64,000 nt of DNA from Afifella pfennigii DSM 17143 (lineage in GTDB: Bacteria > Pseudomonadota > Alphaproteobacteria > Rhizobiales > Afifellaceae): NCBI RefSeq assembly GCF_000688515.1, contig NZ_JHZK01000005.1, forward strand, positions 1 through 64,000, written 5' to 3'. Both the position numbers and the translations under genes were made by a program. This document shows, one piece after another, positions 8,310-17,213 of this stretch (its first letter is position 1; each line of letters starts with the position of its first letter). Below the pieces are notes generated by a model that saw only the letters and a list, made by a program, of their open reading frames with translations, was not told the DNA's origin and ran no database searches.

Positions 8310-8551
8310 CTCCCCGTCACGGTTCGTTCACGCCCTCGCGCGGACCTGCATCATCTTTGTGGCACATTCGCAGCATAGGTTGAACGTCGAAGGTCGTTAG
8401 TTGGCTATGCGCAAAGTTCGCGCATGCGGCTGATGTCCTGTCGGGTGCGTGCTACCCTGCACCGCGACTTGGCGGACCGTGGATTCCCGCAGAATTTACA
8501 CAAATGAGCGTCCTGCGCCGTGGGCGCCCCAAGAAGGCCGGGAGGACCAAA

Positions 8552-9325
8552 ATGGCAGGCATCTCTTCGAACGTGAAGCTGGCGGTCGCCCGGCTGCGCC
8601 GCTACGCCTTCTGCCTCTACGGCTCTCTCGCGCAGGGCGATGCCGCGGTGGAGGAATGCCTTCGGCGCGTCGATCTGGATCGCCTTCAGGACGGTCCGGA
8701 CGCCCTTCTAGGGTTGTTCCGCAGCTTTCACGCCGATCGCGCCGGCAAATCGGTGCCGCAATGGCTGAGCAACGGTCGCTCGCTCGATGAGGAAGCGCTG
8801 CATGGCAGCCTGCTGCGCCTGCCCTTGCCGCAGCGGCAGGCGCTGATCCTCAGCGAGGTCTGCGATTTCTCACTGGCGGAGGTGGCGCAGGTTCTCGATC
8901 TTTCCGAGAGGGAAGTGCGCGCGCGCATCGCCGACGGCTACCGGGTTCTGCGCGAGCCGAAGATGTCGGCGCTGATCATCGAGGACGAGCCGCTTCTTGC
9001 CGAGGACATCTCGGTGATCGTCTCCGGTCTCGGCATCCGTGTCGTCGGCACGGCCCACAGCGAGAAGGAGGCCGTCTTCAAGGCGGCGGAAACGCGGCCG
9101 GGCCTCATTCTCGCCGATGTCCGCCTGTCGCAGGGCAGCGGGCTCAGCGCCGTTAACACCATCCGCCGCTTCCACGCGCCGCGGGTCGCCTTCCTGACCG
9201 CCTTCCCTTCCGAGGTTCTAAGCAGTCAGGGCGAGCGCGAATCGTTGATCGTCGCCAAGCCTTTCGAGCGCGACGCCGTGGAGGCGGCCGTGCGCAAGCT
9301 GGCCGGGATGGTCGCGGCGGCCTGA
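8552..9325 (+). CDS. phyR: PhyR-type response regulator (sigma-like domain plus receiver)
   Basis: 257 residues: a sigma-factor-like output domain (about 1-135, with region-4-like QALILSEVCDFSLAEVAQVL) followed by a CheY-type receiver (about 138-255). Receiver residues visible are the acidic pocket IIEDEP (142-147), phosphoacceptor Asp at about 189 in LADVRL, Thr at 216 in FLTAF and Lys at 236 in AKPF. When phosphorylated it sequesters NepR. ATG 8552 is preferred over the in-frame 8504 start because GGGAGG lies six bases upstream. It ends seven bases from the stop of the convergent hybrid kinase. Confidence 0.94.
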   Translation: MAGISSNVKLAVARLRRYAFCLYGSLAQGDAAVEECLRRVDLDRLQDGPDALLGLFRSFHADRAGKSVPQWLSNGRSLDEEALHGSLLRLPLPQRQALILSEVCDFSLAEVAQVLDLSEREVRARIADGYRVLREPKMSALIIEDEPLLAEDISVIVSGLGIRVVGTAHSEKEAVFKAAETRPGLILADVRLSQGSGLSAVNTIRRFHAPRVAFLTAFPSEVLSSQGERESLIVAKPFERDAVEAAVRKLAGMVAAA

Positions 9326-9331
9326 TCGGGC

Positions 9332-11371
9332 TCAGTTGGGCGGCGCGATCAGGCGCAGAAGCTCCACCAGCGCCCGCTGATCGATGGGTTTGGGCAAAAA
9401 GGGCGCATCGGCAAGGTCGGGCTCCAGGACGTCCGACGGGGCGTGGGCGCTGGCGATCAGGTAGGGGATGCCCCTTTCCTTCAGATCGCGGGCGACATCG
9501 CCGGCGATCTCGTCGCCGAGATTGAGGTCGAGAAGCGCGACGCCGAAATTCTCCTCCGCCACCATCCGCCGCGCCTCGGCGACCTCGCCGGCGATGCCGA
9601 CGACGGGCCAGCCGGCCGCCTCCACCGCCTCCTGCATGATGGAGGAAAGCAGCGGCGAATCCTCCACGATCAGCACGCCCGGCGCGGCGTCGACGGGGCC
9701 GGGCGGCGCTTCGGCGAGCGCCGTCTCGCGCTGTGTCTCCTGCGGGCGCGCCATCTGCGGCTCGGCGAGGGTGAGAGGAAAGCTGCAGCTAAAGCCATCG
9801 GCGAGGAACTCCAGCTCCGGCTCGCCTTTCAATTCCGCCTTCAGCATGGAGCGGATGACGAACATGCCGAAGCCGTCCGGCTGGCGCTCGGCGGGCTTGG
9901 CGCCGCTTTCGCGCCAGAGAAATCGAAGCGCCTCCCCGTTCGACGGCGGCTGCCAGGAGATATGCAGGCGACCTTGCTCGCTCGCCAGGGCGCCGTGGCG
10001 GGCGGCGTTGCTGGCCAGTTCGTGCAGGACAAGGCCGATGCTCTGGGCAAGCCGCGGCTCCAGCATCGTCTCCGGCCCTTCGATGTGCAGCTTGCCGGGG
10101 TCCTGCGAGGCATAGGGCTCCACGATGCGCGCGACCAGCGCGCGAAGACCGGCGCCCGCCCAGCCGGAACGGCTGAGAAGGTCGTGGATCTGGGCCATGG
10201 TGTCGATGCGCCCGCGCAGCGTGCGGATGTAGGATTGGATCGTATGGGTGCCGGAACGGCTCTGTGCGGCGATGGCGCTCAAATTCGCCAGCATGTTCTT
10301 GACGCGATGGTCGAGCTCGGCGAGGAGCTGCGCCTGGCGGCGCTGCACGCTCACCACCTCGCTGATATCGGAGGCGAAGCCGAACAGCCGCTGCGGCTCG
10401 CCGTCGGGCCCGAAAGTCAGATAGGCGCGGTCCCAAATATCGATCCAGCGCCCCTGCGCGTGACGCACGCGATAGGTGACCCCGAAACTCTCGCGCAGGC
10501 CGTGCTTCAGCTCTTGGCGTATGGCGAGCAATCCGGGAAGGTCGTCGGGATGGATGAGCGAGGTCCACCATTCCACCCGGTCGGTGCCGGCCGGCTCGGG
10601 CATGCCGACCAGGCCCGCGAAGCCTTCGTTGGTGTGGACCTCGCCGCTTTCCATGTCCTGCTCATAGACGAGACCGGTGACGGCGCGCAGCGACAGGCGG
10701 TAGCGCTCCTCCTGCTCCTCCAGGCGCCGTTCGCTCCCCTGGCGCTCGATGGCGACGGCGAGGATGTTGGCGACCGCCTGAACGAAGCCGATATCATCCT
10801 CGCTGAAGCGATCGCTCTGACAGGCATGCACGCCGAGAACGCCCCAGGGCCTTTCCGGCTCGCCGATGAGGACGCTGACGCCGCTTTTCACGTCGTGCTC
10901 GGCAAAGAGGGGCGAGGCGCGGAAGCGCGTCTCCGTGGCAAGGTCGTGGATGACGACGGCGGAGCCGCTCATCAGCGTGAAGCCGGCCTGCGAGCTCTCG
11001 CCGCTCTCCACATAGGCGCGGCCGATCAGCCGTTCGTTCCATCCCTCGCCGGCGACGAGAACAAGGCCCTCGCCATCCGGCTGAAGCTGCAGAACCTTGC
11101 AGTAATCGCAGCCGAGTGCCTGGGCGGTCTGCCGGGCGGCGGTGGCGAAGAGCTGGCTCAGCGCCGTTCCGGCCAAAGCCGTGTTGCCGAGCTCGGCGAC
11201 GACGCGCTGCTGCTCCTCCCGGCGAAGCAGGCTCGCCGCCGCCGCTCCCTTGCCGGCGGGTGCCTCCTGGCCGGCCTCAAGCTCGGCAAGGCGTGCGCGA
11301 AGCGCGCGGTTTTCCTTCATCAGCGCGGCGAGCGCGGATTTGTCGGGGGATGGGCTGTCGATCTCGCTCAT
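9332..11371 (-). CDS. Hybrid HWE-family sensor histidine kinase
   Basis: 679 residues, cytoplasmic (no membrane segment seen). In order: coiled coil (about 10-35), GAF domain (65-212), PAS domain with PAC (225-340, ending FGFASDISEVV), HWE/HisKA_2 dimerisation helix with LDHRVKN (phospho-His at about 355), a HATPase with LHELASNAARHGAL N-box (449-462), and a C-terminal receiver (564-675) with Asp at about 615 in LLDLNL. HWE kinases commonly feed PhyR, and its location beside phyR makes it a candidate PhyR kinase or phosphatase. An in-frame GTG at 11377 is an alternative start; neither has a clear ribosome site. Confidence 0.9.
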   Translation of the reverse strand: MSEIDSPSPDKSALAALMKENRALRARLAELEAGQEAPAGKGAAAASLLRREEQQRVVAELGNTALAGTALSQLFATAARQTAQALGCDYCKVLQLQPDGEGLVLVAGEGWNERLIGRAYVESGESSQAGFTLMSGSAVVIHDLATETRFRASPLFAEHDVKSGVSVLIGEPERPWGVLGVHACQSDRFSEDDIGFVQAVANILAVAIERQGSERRLEEQEERYRLSLRAVTGLVYEQDMESGEVHTNEGFAGLVGMPEPAGTDRVEWWTSLIHPDDLPGLLAIRQELKHGLRESFGVTYRVRHAQGRWIDIWDRAYLTFGPDGEPQRLFGFASDISEVVSVQRRQAQLLAELDHRVKNMLANLSAIAAQSRSGTHTIQSYIRTLRGRIDTMAQIHDLLSRSGWAGAGLRALVARIVEPYASQDPGKLHIEGPETMLEPRLAQSIGLVLHELASNAARHGALASEQGRLHISWQPPSNGEALRFLWRESGAKPAERQPDGFGMFVIRSMLKAELKGEPELEFLADGFSCSFPLTLAEPQMARPQETQRETALAEAPPGPVDAAPGVLIVEDSPLLSSIMQEAVEAAGWPVVGIAGEVAEARRMVAEENFGVALLDLNLGDEIAGDVARDLKERGIPYLIASAHAPSDVLEPDLADAPFLPKPIDQRALVELLRLIAPPN

Positions 11372-11470
11372 GCTCACATGCGGCTTAAGGTGGCGACGAC
11401 CTCGTCGTCACCTTTCCCGCGTCAACGAGCGAGAGGCGCACTGGTTGCGAGCTGACCGATCGGAGCCAAG

Positions 11471-11507
11471 CCCGTCCGCGAACGTTTCCGGTGCCGGCGC
11501 GGACGGG
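11471..11507. terminator. Terminator-like hairpin between choX and the hybrid kinase
   Basis: Perfect ten-base arms CCCGTCCGCG and CGCGGACGGG with a 17-base loop, located just past the choX stop on its strand. No T-run follows on either strand, so it may work as a transcript-stabilising or Rho-assisted hairpin rather than a classical terminator. Confidence 0.45.
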
Positions 11508-11522
11508 CGCGGCAGGAGGCGG

Positions 11523-12485
11523 CTATTCCTCCAAATGCGCCTTCACCGCGGCAAGACCCTCCTCGCCGGAGAGCGTCGTCACGCCCTCCAGCCAGGCATC
11601 GAGCGTATCGGGATGGGCGGCGAGCCATTCCTTGGCGGCGGCCCGCGCCTCCTCGTTGTCGTTGAGGATGGCGCCCATGATCTCGTTCTCCATGGCCAGG
11701 GTGAAGCGCAGGTTCTTCAGGAGCTGGCCGACGTTCGGACATTCCTCCAGATAGCCCTTGCGCACATTGGTGAAGACCGTGGCGCCGCCGTAATTCGGGC
11801 CGAAGACGTCATCGCCGCCGGCAAGGTACTCAAGCTCGAAATTGGCGTTCATGGGATGCGGCTCCCAGCCGAGGAAGACGATCGGCTCCTCGCGGTCCAC
11901 GGCCCGGCGCACCTGGGCGAGCATGCCCTGCTCGGAGGATTCCACCAGCTCAAAGCCGGACAGGCCGAAGGCGTCGTTCTCGATCATGTCGAGGATCAGC
12001 CGGTTGCCGTCATTGCCCGGCTCGATGCCGTAGATCTTGCCGTCCAGCTCCTCCTGGAACGCGGCGATGTCGGCGAAATCCTTCAGCCCCGCCTCGTAGG
12101 TATAGGCCGGCACGGCTAGGGTGTATTTGGCGCCTTCCAGATTGGCCGGCTCGATGGTTTCCACCGTGCCGTCGGCGCGATAGGGCGCGATGTCGCCCTC
12201 CATGGTCGGCATCCAATTGCCGAGAAAGACGTCGATGTCGTTGTTCTTCAAGGATGCATAGGTGACGGGCACCGACAGAACCTTCACCTCCGGCTCGTAG
12301 CCGAGGCCTTCCAAGACCACGGAGGCGAGCGCCGTGGTGGCGGTGATGTCGGTCCAGCCGACATCGGAGAAGCGCACCTCCTTGCAGCTCTCCGGCTCGC
12401 CCTGCGCCTGCGCTGCGCCGGCGAGCGAGAGCGCCAGGAAGCCGCCGCCGACAGCGGCCAGAAGGTGGCGTTTGATAGGCGTCAT
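11523..12485 (-). CDS. choX: Choline ABC transporter substrate-binding protein
   Basis: 320 residues with a signal peptide (about 1-27, LAGAAQA then QGE) and an OpuAC/ProX-type binding domain. Early landmarks are EVRFSDVGWTDITATTA, a GLGYEPEVKVLSVPVTYASL stretch and FLGNWMPTM, typical of the ChoX group. IVFLGWEPHPMN carries an aromatic pocket residue. It would capture choline in the periplasm. No choW/choV permease or ATPase genes are adjacent, so the rest of the transporter must be elsewhere. It is divergent from betI and betA, which degrade choline to betaine, and shares with them the intergenic palindrome at 12567, suggesting joint BetI control. Confidence 0.92.
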   Translation of the reverse strand: MTPIKRHLLAAVGGGFLALSLAGAAQAQGEPESCKEVRFSDVGWTDITATTALASVVLEGLGYEPEVKVLSVPVTYASLKNNDIDVFLGNWMPTMEGDIAPYRADGTVETIEPANLEGAKYTLAVPAYTYEAGLKDFADIAAFQEELDGKIYGIEPGNDGNRLILDMIENDAFGLSGFELVESSEQGMLAQVRRAVDREEPIVFLGWEPHPMNANFELEYLAGGDDVFGPNYGGATVFTNVRKGYLEECPNVGQLLKNLRFTLAMENEIMGAILNDNEEARAAAKEWLAAHPDTLDAWLEGVTTLSGEEGLAAVKAHLEE

Positions 12486-12566
12486 GAAGAGGTCTCCCGT
12501 CCTGTCTTTCTTGGATCGTTTGCCGCGCGCATCGAACCATCATTGCCGGGCGATGGCAATGTTATC

Positions 12567-12586
12567 TTGATTGACTGTTCAATCAA
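12567..12586. promoter_or_regulatory. Probable BetI operator
   Basis: TTGATTGA-CTGT-TCAATCAA: perfect eight-base inverted arms with a four-base centre, in the choX/betI intergenic region. It resembles the TTGATTG..CAATCAA sites known for BetI repressors. It sits 81 bases before the choX start and 130 before betI, so it could repress both directions until choline is present. Confidence 0.75.
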
Positions 12587-12716
12587 AAACCCGCAGGAGA
12601 AAGGCGTGCCCCGCCGCGCCGCAGGGCGGCCTTACGGAAAAGCCGAAAGCTCGCCGGGCAGGCCGAAGGCTTGCGGCAAGCGCGCAAGGGGCAGGCAGCA
12701 TCGCCGGAGGAGGAAG

Positions 12717-13316
12717 ATGCCCCGCATCGGAATGGAGCCGGTACGCCGCAAGGCGCTGATCGACGCGGCCATCGACGCCATCCACCAGGACGGCATGGCG
12801 CATGTCACCATGGGCGCGATAGCCCGCCGCGCCGGCGTCTCGGCGGGGTTGGCGCATCACTATTTCGGCGGCAAGGACAAGCTGCTTCTGGCCACCATGC
12901 GCCATCTTCTGGCCGAGCTCGGCGAGGAGGTGGAGGCGCGGCTGAGGCGGGCGGCAACGCCGCGTCAGCGCGTCGGCGCCATCGTCGCCGGCAATTTCGC
13001 CCCCGGCCAGTTCCGTCCCGCGGTGATCTCCGCCTGGCTCGCCTTCTACGCCGCGGCGGAGACGCAGCCGGAGGCGCGCCGCCTCTTGCGCGTCTATACG
13101 AGGCGCCTTGAAAGCAACCTCGTCCACGCCCTGCAGGAGCTGACGGGCGAGCGGGAACGGGCGATGCTTCTTGCCGAGACGATTGCCGCGCTCATCGACG
13201 GGCTGTGGATCCGCCGCTCCCTGGCGCCCGGCGAGCCGGATCCGGCCGGCGCCGTCGCCCTGGTGGAGCGGGCGGTGGAAGCGGCGCTCGCCGGCGACGG
13301 GCGGCCGGAGGCCTGA
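12717..13316 (+). CDS. betI: TetR-family regulator BetI
   Basis: 199 residues, the usual BetI length. The N-terminal helix-turn-helix (about 10-60) reads [31 protein letters not shown]... with [16 protein letters not shown], the BetI-specific recognition helix. The C-terminal ligand domain has [22 protein letters not shown]. It represses choline-to-betaine genes and is released by choline. ATG 12717 follows CGGAGGAGGAAG. The stop is two bases before the betA ATG, so the two are co-expressed. The frame is open far upstream to 12465, but that region has no homology I recognise. Confidence 0.93.
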   Translation: MPRIGMEPVRRKALIDAAIDAIHQDGMAHVTMGAIARRAGVSAGLAHHYFGGKDKLLLATMRHLLAELGEEVEARLRRAATPRQRVGAIVAGNFAPGQFRPAVISAWLAFYAAAETQPEARRLLRVYTRRLESNLVHALQELTGERERAMLLAETIAALIDGLWIRRSLAPGEPDPAGAVALVERAVEAALAGDGRPEA

Positions 13317-13318
13317 GG

Positions 13319-14974
13319 ATGGCGGAGGCGGACTTCATTATCGTCGGCGCCGGCTCGGCCGGCTGCGCCCTCGCCGCGCGGCTGTCGGAGGATGGCAGAA
13401 ACGACGTGCTGGTGGTGGAGTTCGGCGGCAGCGACGCCTCGCCCTTCATCCAGATGCCGGCGGCCCTTTCCATCCCCATGAACACCGCCCGCTACGATTG
13501 GGGCTACCGCACCGAGCCGGAGCCCCATCTCGGCGGGCGCCGGCTCGCCTGCCCGCGCGGCAAGGTCATCGGCGGCTCCTCCTCCATCAACGGCATGGTC
13601 TTCGTGCGCGGCCATGGGCGCGATTTCGATGCCTGGGAGGCGATGGGGGCGCGGGGCTGGGGCTTTGCCGACGTGCTTCCCTATTTCAAGCGCCTGGAGA
13701 CGAGCCATGTCGGCGAGGCGCCCTGGCGCGGGCGCGAGGGCCCGGTGCATGTCACCCGCGGGGCGATGAAAAACCCGCTCTACGGCGCCTTCGTCAGGGC
13801 CGGGGCGCAGGCCGGCTATCGGCTGACGGAAGATTACAACGGCGCCGCCCAGGAAGGCTTCGGGGCGATGGAGATGACCGTCTGGGGCGGGCGACGCTGG
13901 TCGGCGGCGAACGCCTATCTGCGCCCGGCCCTGAAGCGGGCCAACCTGAGGCTGATGGATCGCACCCTGGTGGAGGAAATCGTCTTTGAGGGAAGGCGCG
14001 CCGTCGGGGTGAAGGTGGTGCGGGCGGGAAGGCGCCAGACGCTGCGGGCGCGCCGCGAGGTGATCCTGTCGGCCTCGGCCATCAACTCGCCGAAGCTGTT
14101 GATGCTCTCCGGCATCGGCCCGGCGGCGCATCTGAAAGAGGCCGGCATTGAGGTGCTCGCCGACCGGCCGGGCGTCGGCGCCAACCTGCAGGACCATCTG
14201 GAAGTCTATGTGCAGCAGGAATGCACGCAGCCGGTCTCGCTCAACGCGCATTTGTCGCTCCTCGGCAAAGGCCGGATCGGCCTCAGATGGCTCCTGACGC
14301 GCGCCGGGCTCGGCGCCTCCAACCATTTCGAGGCCTGCGCCTTCATCCGCTCCGCGCCGGGGGTGGAATATCCCGACCTGCAGATGCATTTCCTGCCGGC
14401 GGCGGTGCGCTACGACGGCAGGGCCGCGGCCAAGGGGCACGGCTACCAGATCCATATCGGGCCGATGCGCTCGCCCTCGCGGGGGTCTGTCAGCCTTGCC
14501 TCGCGCGATCCGGCGGCGGCACCGATAATCCGCTTCAACTATATGAGCCACGACAAGGATTGGGCCGATTTCCGCGCCGCCATCCGGCTGGTTCGCGAGA
14601 TCTTCCGCCAGCCCGCCTTCCAGCCTTTTGCCGGGCCGGAGCTCGCGCCGGGCGAGGGGGCGGAGAGCGATGAGGCACTCGACGAATTCGTGCGCCGCGA
14701 GGTGGAGAGCGCCTATCATCCCTGCGGCACCTGCCGCATGGGCGAGGCGGCCGACCAACAGGCCGTCGTCGATCCCGAATGCCGGGTGATCGGGGTGGAG
14801 GGCCTCAGGGTGGTCGATTCGGCCATCTTCCCGCAGATCACCAACGGCAATCTCAACGCCCCCTCCATCATGGTCGGCGAGAAGGCGGCCGACCACATCC
14901 TCGGCAAGACGCCGCTGCCGCGCGCGAATCTTGAGCCGGTGATCTCCGCCGACTGGCGGGTGTCGCAGCGCTAG
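13319..14974 (+). CDS. betA: Choline dehydrogenase (GMC oxidoreductase)
   Basis: 551 residues, FAD-dependent, oxidising choline to betaine aldehyde. It carries the dinucleotide motif [16 protein letters not shown] at the N-terminus, the GMC signature [18 protein letters not shown] near 80-97, and the second GMC signature [18 protein letters not shown]. The active-site region [12 protein letters not shown] and [16 protein letters not shown] lie near the C-terminus. The start two bases after the betI stop has GGAGGCCTGAGG as ribosome site. The expected betB (betaine aldehyde dehydrogenase) and betC are absent here, so betaine aldehyde oxidation must be encoded elsewhere or done by BetA itself. 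Other GMC alcohol dehydrogenases look similar; the operon context favours BetA. Confidence 0.9.
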   Translation: MAEADFIIVGAGSAGCALAARLSEDGRNDVLVVEFGGSDASPFIQMPAALSIPMNTARYDWGYRTEPEPHLGGRRLACPRGKVIGGSSSINGMVFVRGHGRDFDAWEAMGARGWGFADVLPYFKRLETSHVGEAPWRGREGPVHVTRGAMKNPLYGAFVRAGAQAGYRLTEDYNGAAQEGFGAMEMTVWGGRRWSAANAYLRPALKRANLRLMDRTLVEEIVFEGRRAVGVKVVRAGRRQTLRARREVILSASAINSPKLLMLSGIGPAAHLKEAGIEVLADRPGVGANLQDHLEVYVQQECTQPVSLNAHLSLLGKGRIGLRWLLTRAGLGASNHFEACAFIRSAPGVEYPDLQMHFLPAAVRYDGRAAAKGHGYQIHIGPMRSPSRGSVSLASRDPAAAPIIRFNYMSHDKDWADFRAAIRLVREIFRQPAFQPFAGPELAPGEGAESDEALDEFVRREVESAYHPCGTCRMGEAADQQAVVDPECRVIGVEGLRVVDSAIFPQITNGNLNAPSIMVGEKAADHILGKTPLPRANLEPVISADWRVSQR

Positions 14975-14975
14975 A

Positions 14976-15288
14976 GCGCGTCATACCTTGCTGGAAGCGG
15001 TCCTGTTTTGGTTTCGGGGAGGCGCGCGACAGGAGAGACGCGCAGCGCGATGCGGGGCATCGGGCGAGCGGCTCGACGCGGCGAGCGCCCGCCGAAACAA
15101 GACCTGAAAGGCCGGGGGCTCTTGCGCCCGATCCTTCGGCGCTCGGCTCGCCCGTAGCCCCGCTACGGCCTCGCCAATCTCCAAGGGCGCCGATTCCCAA
15201 GGGCGCCGGTCCTCCAAGGGCGCCGATCCCCCAAGGGCCTTGCCGCAAAATCCCCGCGGCAGAACGCATCCAGCAAGGCATGACACGC
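14976..15288. repeat. 313-bp intergenic element with terminal inverted repeats and internal CCAAGGGCGCCG copies
   Basis: The segment begins GCGCGTCATACCTTGCTGGA and ends TCCAGCAAGGCATGACACGC, which are inverted repeats matching at 18 of 20 positions. Inside, CCAAGGGCGCCG recurs at 15181, 15197 and 15214, with a partial copy at 15231. The 385-bp gap between betA and the AhpD-like gene holds nothing else I can recognise. Open frames inside it have no recognisable protein. It resembles a small non-autonomous (MITE-like) insertion. No target-site duplication is obvious. Confidence 0.6.
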
Positions 15289-15359
15289 TTTAAAGGCCGG
15301 ACCGCCTCACCCGCCGCGCCGAATTCCGCTACACTTGCCGCAAAAAGCGGGAGGCGGCG

Positions 15360-15764
15360 ATGCCGGCAAGGCTCATCGAATACGGCGAGGCGAGCGCGCA
15401 GGTGCGCGCCGTCTTCGACGACATCAAGCGGGTGCGGGGCGTTCCCGACGTCAACAATTTCTGGAAGGCGCTGGCGAACCATCCGGCGCTGCTTTCCCGC
15501 ACCTGGGAAAGCCTCAAGCAAGTGATGGCGCCGGGCGCGCTCGATCCGATGGTGAAGGAGATGCTCTACCTTGCCGTCTCCATCACCAATGGCTGCGCCT
15601 ATTGCACGGCGAGCCATGGCGCGGCGGCGAGGAAGGCCGGCATGAGCGAGGAGATGTTCGGCGAGCTTCTTGCCGTCGTCGGGATGGCCAACGAGACCAA
15701 CCGGCTGGTCGACGGGCTCGGCGTGCCCATCGACGCGCAATTTGTCGCCTCGGCCTCCACCTGA
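15360..15764 (+). CDS. AhpD/CMD-like carboxymuconolactone decarboxylase family protein
   Basis: 134 residues with the alkylhydroperoxidase-D type core: MVKEMLYLAVSITNGCAYCTASHG at about 61-84, including the CxxC pair (CAYC) and the following His three residues later used in proton relay. It probably reduces peroxides or works as a thiol-disulfide relay protein. ATG 15360 has GGGAGGCGGCG just upstream. It lies 63 bp before the ECF sigma factor gene in the same direction, so it may belong to that stress-responsive unit. Confidence 0.85.
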   Translation: MPARLIEYGEASAQVRAVFDDIKRVRGVPDVNNFWKALANHPALLSRTWESLKQVMAPGALDPMVKEMLYLAVSITNGCAYCTASHGAAARKAGMSEEMFGELLAVVGMANETNRLVDGLGVPIDAQFVASAST

Positions 15765-15827
15765 TCTTGGCTGCCGGATTTTGGAGGGCGCGATGAACCT
15801 TTCCGGCCGGTCGGGACACCAAGCCTC

Positions 15828-16415
15828 ATGAGCCCGCTTGCCTCCGAACGCGCCCGTGAGGGCGATAGCGACGAGGATCTTCTCCGCAAGATCGCAGATG
15901 GCGAGCGGGCCGCCATGCAGACGCTGTTTGCGCGCCATCAGGTGAGGGTGTTCCGCTTCGTCTTCCAGATGGTGCGCGATGAGGCCCTTGCGGAGGACAT
16001 CACCAGTGACACCTTTCTCGATATCTGGCGCCAGGCGGATCGTTTCCAGTTCCGTTCGCGCGTCACCACCTGGATCCTCGGCATTGCCCGCTTCAAGGCG
16101 CTGGCGGCGCGGCGCAAGCGGCGCGAGGACAGCGCCGAGGAGGAGGAGATCGCCTCGGTGGCGGACAGCGCCGACACGCCCGAGCTCAGCGCCCAGAAGG
16201 CAAGCAAGGCCGGGCAGCTTACGGCCTGCATCGGCAGGCTCTCCGAGGTGCATCGCGAGATCGTCGATCTCGTCTACTACCAGGAGCTCTCCATCAAGGA
16301 GATCGCCGCGCTTCTCGGCATCCCCGACAACACCGTCAAGACGCGCATGTTTCACGCCCGCAAGCGGCTTTCGGAGCTGATGGCCGAGGCCGGGATCGAT
16401 CGAGGTTGGCCATGA
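15828..16415 (+). CDS. ECF-type RNA polymerase sigma factor
   Basis: 195 residues. Region 2 reads LFARHQVRVFRFVFQMVRDEALAEDITSDTFLDIW and FRSRVTTWILGIARFKALAARRKR. Region 4 reads LSEVHREIVDLVYYQELSIKEIAALLGIPDNTVKTRMFHARKRL, and the linker is acidic. The stop overlaps the start of the putative anti-sigma gene (ATGA), the usual coupling of an ECF factor with its inhibitor. Together with the following subtilase gene it forms a recurrent three-gene pattern whose inducing signal is unknown. Confidence 0.92.
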   Translation: MSPLASERAREGDSDEDLLRKIADGERAAMQTLFARHQVRVFRFVFQMVRDEALAEDITSDTFLDIWRQADRFQFRSRVTTWILGIARFKALAARRKRREDSAEEEEIASVADSADTPELSAQKASKAGQLTACIGRLSEVHREIVDLVYYQELSIKEIAALLGIPDNTVKTRMFHARKRLSELMAEAGIDRGWP

Positions 16416-17095
16416 CGAGCGACGACAAGGCGATGGACCGCGAGGAGGCGGAGGCGCTGCTGCCCTGGTACGCCGCCGCGCGTCTCGACGAGGGCGAGGC
16501 GAGGAAGATCGCCCGGCTGTTGGAGACCGACGCCGACCTTGCCCGCCAGCTCGCCCTCATCGAGGAGGACCGCCTCGCCGCCCTTGCCGCCGGCGAGGCC
16601 CTGCCGCTGCCCTCGCCGGGCGCGGCGGAGCGCTTCATGGCGCGGCTTGAGGCCGAGGAGCGGCTTGCCGCGCAAAAAAGCGCCGGCGGTGCCGCGCCGG
16701 GATGGATCGCTCGCTTCGGCGGCTTCTTCCAGTCGCTGTCGCCCGGTCAGGTCGCCTTCGCCGCGATCTTCCTCGTTGCCGTCGTCATCGGCCAGGCGGT
16801 GGTCATCAGCACCCAGATGGCGGGCGAGGAGGGCGCCATCTACGAGACCGCCTCCGGCGAGGGCCCGGCAGGAGCGGCGGGGCCGGCCTTCCTTCTCGCC
16901 TTCCAGCCGCGGGCCTCCATGGCCGAGGTCTCCGCCTTTCTCGCCGAACGCGGCGCGCGCATCGTGGAAGGCCCGCTCGCCGGCGGCCTTTACCGGGTCG
17001 AGGTGGAAGCGGGCGAGGGCGAGAGCGCGGAGGAGATCCTTGACCTCCTGAAGGCGGAGAGCCGGCTGGTGCGCACCGTCCTGCCGGCGAACTGA
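16412..17095 (+). CDS. Membrane-anchored anti-sigma factor (putative)
   Basis: 227 residues. The N-terminal cytoplasmic part (about 1-95) begins with MDREEAEALLPWYAAARLDEGEARKI, the position where ECF anti-sigma domains sit. One transmembrane helix (about 107-127, FAAIFLVAVVIGQAVVI) leads to a periplasmic domain (130-227). No His-Cys-Cys zinc-binding motif is present, so it is not a zinc-binding anti-sigma. ATG 16412 is preferred over an in-frame TTG at 16406 because GAGG lies six bases before it. The role is inferred from topology and from overlap with the sigma gene. Confidence 0.8.
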   Translation: MTSDDKAMDREEAEALLPWYAAARLDEGEARKIARLLETDADLARQLALIEEDRLAALAAGEALPLPSPGAAERFMARLEAEERLAAQKSAGGAAPGWIARFGGFFQSLSPGQVAFAAIFLVAVVIGQAVVISTQMAGEEGAIYETASGEGPAGAAGPAFLLAFQPRASMAEVSAFLAERGARIVEGPLAGGLYRVEVEAGEGESAEEILDLLKAESRLVRTVLPAN

Positions 17096-17213
17096 CGCCG
17101 GCGCCGAGCCTCGACCTGTGCGCCATCGCACAGATGCGGGCGGCGCAAGCTGGAAGATTGCGCAAGGCGCGGAAAGGTGCCGCGCCGACGCCTCGTCTTT
17201 TCGGGAGGAAACG

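Noticed and set aside
9443-11455. 670-codon plus-strand open frame opposite the HWE kinase
   Set aside because: Antisense shadow; the minus strand shows complete GAF, PAS, HWE, HATPase and receiver motifs.
14981-15286. 101-codon minus-strand frame inside the inverted-repeat element
   Set aside because: Built from repeated CCAAGGGCGCCG text, with no ribosome site and no recognisable family.
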